From Chloroflexia bacterium (lineage in GTDB: Bacteria > Chloroflexota > Chloroflexia > Thermomicrobiales > CFX8), in NCBI GenBank assembly GCA_013696045.1, contig JACCZH010000287.1:1-8687 (forward strand): DNA of 8,687 nt, read 5' to 3'. The position numbers were made by a program, and so were the translations under genes. Of the stretch, positions 7,757 to 8,687 are shown in pieces (within the stretch, counting starts at the first letter, position 1; each line of letters begins with the position of its first letter). The notes beneath the pieces are model-generated. The model saw only the letters and a list, made by a program, of their open reading frames with translations. It was not told where the DNA came from and searched no databases.

Positions 7757-7817
7757 TCCTGCCTGGCCCGGCTTCATGCATTGCATAGACGTCTCTTCCC
7801 GGTGATACTTGACCGGC

Positions 7818-7825
7818 AAGGAGGG
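7818..7825 (+). promoter_or_regulatory. Ribosome binding site for the TTG start at 7838
   Basis: AAGGAGGG is the strongest Shine-Dalgarno match in the window. It lies 12 bases before TTG 7838 and downstream of the other possible in-frame starts (TTG 7781, GTG 7802), so it argues for the late start despite the long spacing. Confidence 0.55.
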
Positions 7826-7837
7826 CTGGCGGCGATC

Positions 7838-8566
7838 TTGAAGGTTCTCAGTTTCAACATTTTCGATGGCGGTAAGAAGCGGCTGGCCGAGATCTCAGGT
7901 ATGGTCCGGCGTCACAACCCAGACGTGGTCGCGCTGCTGGAAGCCAATAGTCGCTCCAACGTGACCGCTTTGGCGCGTGAGCTGGGGATGCACCAGGTCT
8001 TTGGAAAGGCCAACAGCAGGCACCACATCGCCTGGCTTAGCCGCTTGCCGATCGAACGCAGCGAAAACTACCGCCTGCCGATCCTGTCCAAAACGCTGCT
8101 GGAGATTGAAGTGATCTGGCGTGAAGCGCCCCTGCGACTCTTTGCAACCCATCTGGCCGGCGGCGCGGACTCGGTTCACCCCGCCGAAGAGGTTCCCTCC
8201 GTCCTGGATGTTCTCCGCCCCGTTGGCGGGCAACCTCACCTCCTGGTTGGCGATTTCAACGCCTTACGCCCGTGTGATCCCGTCGGAATCCCGCCGAATG
8301 GTGACGAGGAGATGAGCGACGGCGTTGACGCCGATCCGCGCCAGACCATTCGGCTCATCCTCCAGGCAGGGTACCTCGATTGCTACCGCGTCTGTAACCC
8401 AGACACCCCTGGATACACCTACCCAACTGACTCACCCTGGCTCCGGCTCGACTATATCTTTGCCTCGCCGGAACTGACGGCCAGTTTGCATCGATGTGAC
8501 ATCGACACGTGTGACGGTGCGCAACGCGCGTCAGACCACTTTCCGGTGTGGGCGGAGTTTCGCTAG
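7838..8566 (+). CDS. Endonuclease/exonuclease/phosphatase (EEP) family hydrolase
   Basis: A 242-residue protein if started at TTG 7838, giving an N-terminus of LKVLSFNIFDGG, the usual first strand of this fold; TTG 7781 would add 19 residues upstream of the ribosome binding site. All EEP motifs are present in order: Asn7 in LSFNI, the metal-binding Glu35 in VALLEAN, His105 in ATHL, GDFN with Asp139 and Asn141, LDYIF with Asp205, and SDH with Asp233-His234. It should therefore be an active divalent-metal-dependent phosphoesterase. The family includes DNA repair nucleases, sphingomyelinases, inositol phosphatases and many uncharacterised members. The short length and lack of DNA-binding insertions do not point to a specific substrate. 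No signal peptide is seen, so it probably acts in the cytoplasm. It follows the radical SAM gene after 81 bases on the same strand, and a role in removing or transferring a phosphate-linked group in the pathway is inference only. Confidence 0.9.
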   Translation: MKVLSFNIFDGGKKRLAEISGMVRRHNPDVVALLEANSRSNVTALARELGMHQVFGKANSRHHIAWLSRLPIERSENYRLPILSKTLLEIEVIWREAPLRLFATHLAGGADSVHPAEEVPSVLDVLRPVGGQPHLLVGDFNALRPCDPVGIPPNGDEEMSDGVDADPRQTIRLILQAGYLDCYRVCNPDTPGYTYPTDSPWLRLDYIFASPELTASLHRCDIDTCDGAQRASDHFPVWAEFR

Positions 8567-8687
8567 AACGTCAACTGAATTTGTGGTTTTCCATCGAGAA
8601 GATGCCCCTAGAGCGGTTATCAGAATGGTGTCATTCGTAGCCGCGCAATGTAATGCGCATCTTCACCACCCGAGACCTGTCCGAGGG
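8567..8687 (+). other. 121-base 3' end of the window, no gene assigned
   Basis: The first part is visibly richer in A and T than the genes. No hairpin-plus-T terminator is present. A short open stretch on the + strand from ATG 8653 (MRIFTTRDL) runs off the edge, and a minus-strand frame entering from the edge ends at the TGA complement at 8631-8633 (last residues KMRITLRGYE). Either could be the edge of a neighbouring gene, but neither has enough length or a ribosome binding site to call. Confidence 0.4.

Noticed and set aside
7799..7816. Possible hairpin CCGGT/ACCGG between the last radical SAM gene and the EEP gene
   Set aside because: The stem is only 5 base pairs with an 8-base loop and no T tract follows, so it is not a credible intrinsic terminator.
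8643..8660. GCGCA/TGCGC inverted repeat and the ATGCGCAT palindrome near the window end
   Set aside because: The stem is short, no T run follows, and such small palindromes are common in GC-rich DNA, so there is no support for a terminator or binding site.

Overview
The window is a one-way, tightly packed bacterial operon fragment in which all seven genes lie on the + strand. By eye it is GC-rich (high fifties to about 60 percent). It uses ATG, GTG and TTG starts, AGG-type ribosome binding sites, and several overlapping stop/start junctions, so it is clearly bacterial. The phylum cannot be fixed from the sequence. Large sets of cobalamin-binding radical SAM genes at this GC occur in Chloroflexota, Acidobacteriota and many uncultured lineages, but that is a weak guess only.

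Layout: (1) 1-1278, the 3' part of a B12-binding radical SAM enzyme whose start lies upstream of the window. (2) 1320-2720, a second, complete B12-binding radical SAM enzyme. (3) 2710-3534, a class I SAM-dependent methyltransferase. (4) 3531-5219, an unusual fusion of a degenerate zinc ribbon, one class I methyltransferase domain, and a second methyltransferase domain with an NPPY motif (HemK/PrmC-like). (5) 5203-6678, a third B12-binding radical SAM enzyme, visibly related to gene 1. (6) 6710-7756, a radical SAM enzyme without a B12 domain, with a SPASM/twitch-like C-terminal cysteine set. (7) 7838-8566, an endonuclease/exonuclease/phosphatase (EEP) fold hydrolase with all its catalytic motifs. 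The last 121 bases hold nothing that can be assigned.

Genes 2-3, 3-4 and 4-5 overlap by 11, 4 and 17 bases. The gaps between 1-2, 5-6 and 6-7 are 41, 31 and 81 bases. The set therefore looks co-transcribed and largely translationally coupled. It encodes four radical SAM enzymes and three SAM-binding methyltransferase domains, and all these enzymes use S-adenosylmethionine. The simplest reading is a specialised biosynthetic or tailoring pathway (a natural product, modified lipid or cell-surface molecule) that makes C-C bonds or C-methylations by radical chemistry, methylates heteroatoms, and uses a metal-dependent phosphodiesterase/phosphatase at some step. No carrier protein, NRPS/PKS module, precursor peptide, glycosyltransferase or transporter is in the window, so the substrate and product are unknown. 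I do not recognise the cluster as a named pathway.

No RNA genes, mobile elements, CRISPR arrays, clear promoters or strong terminators were seen.
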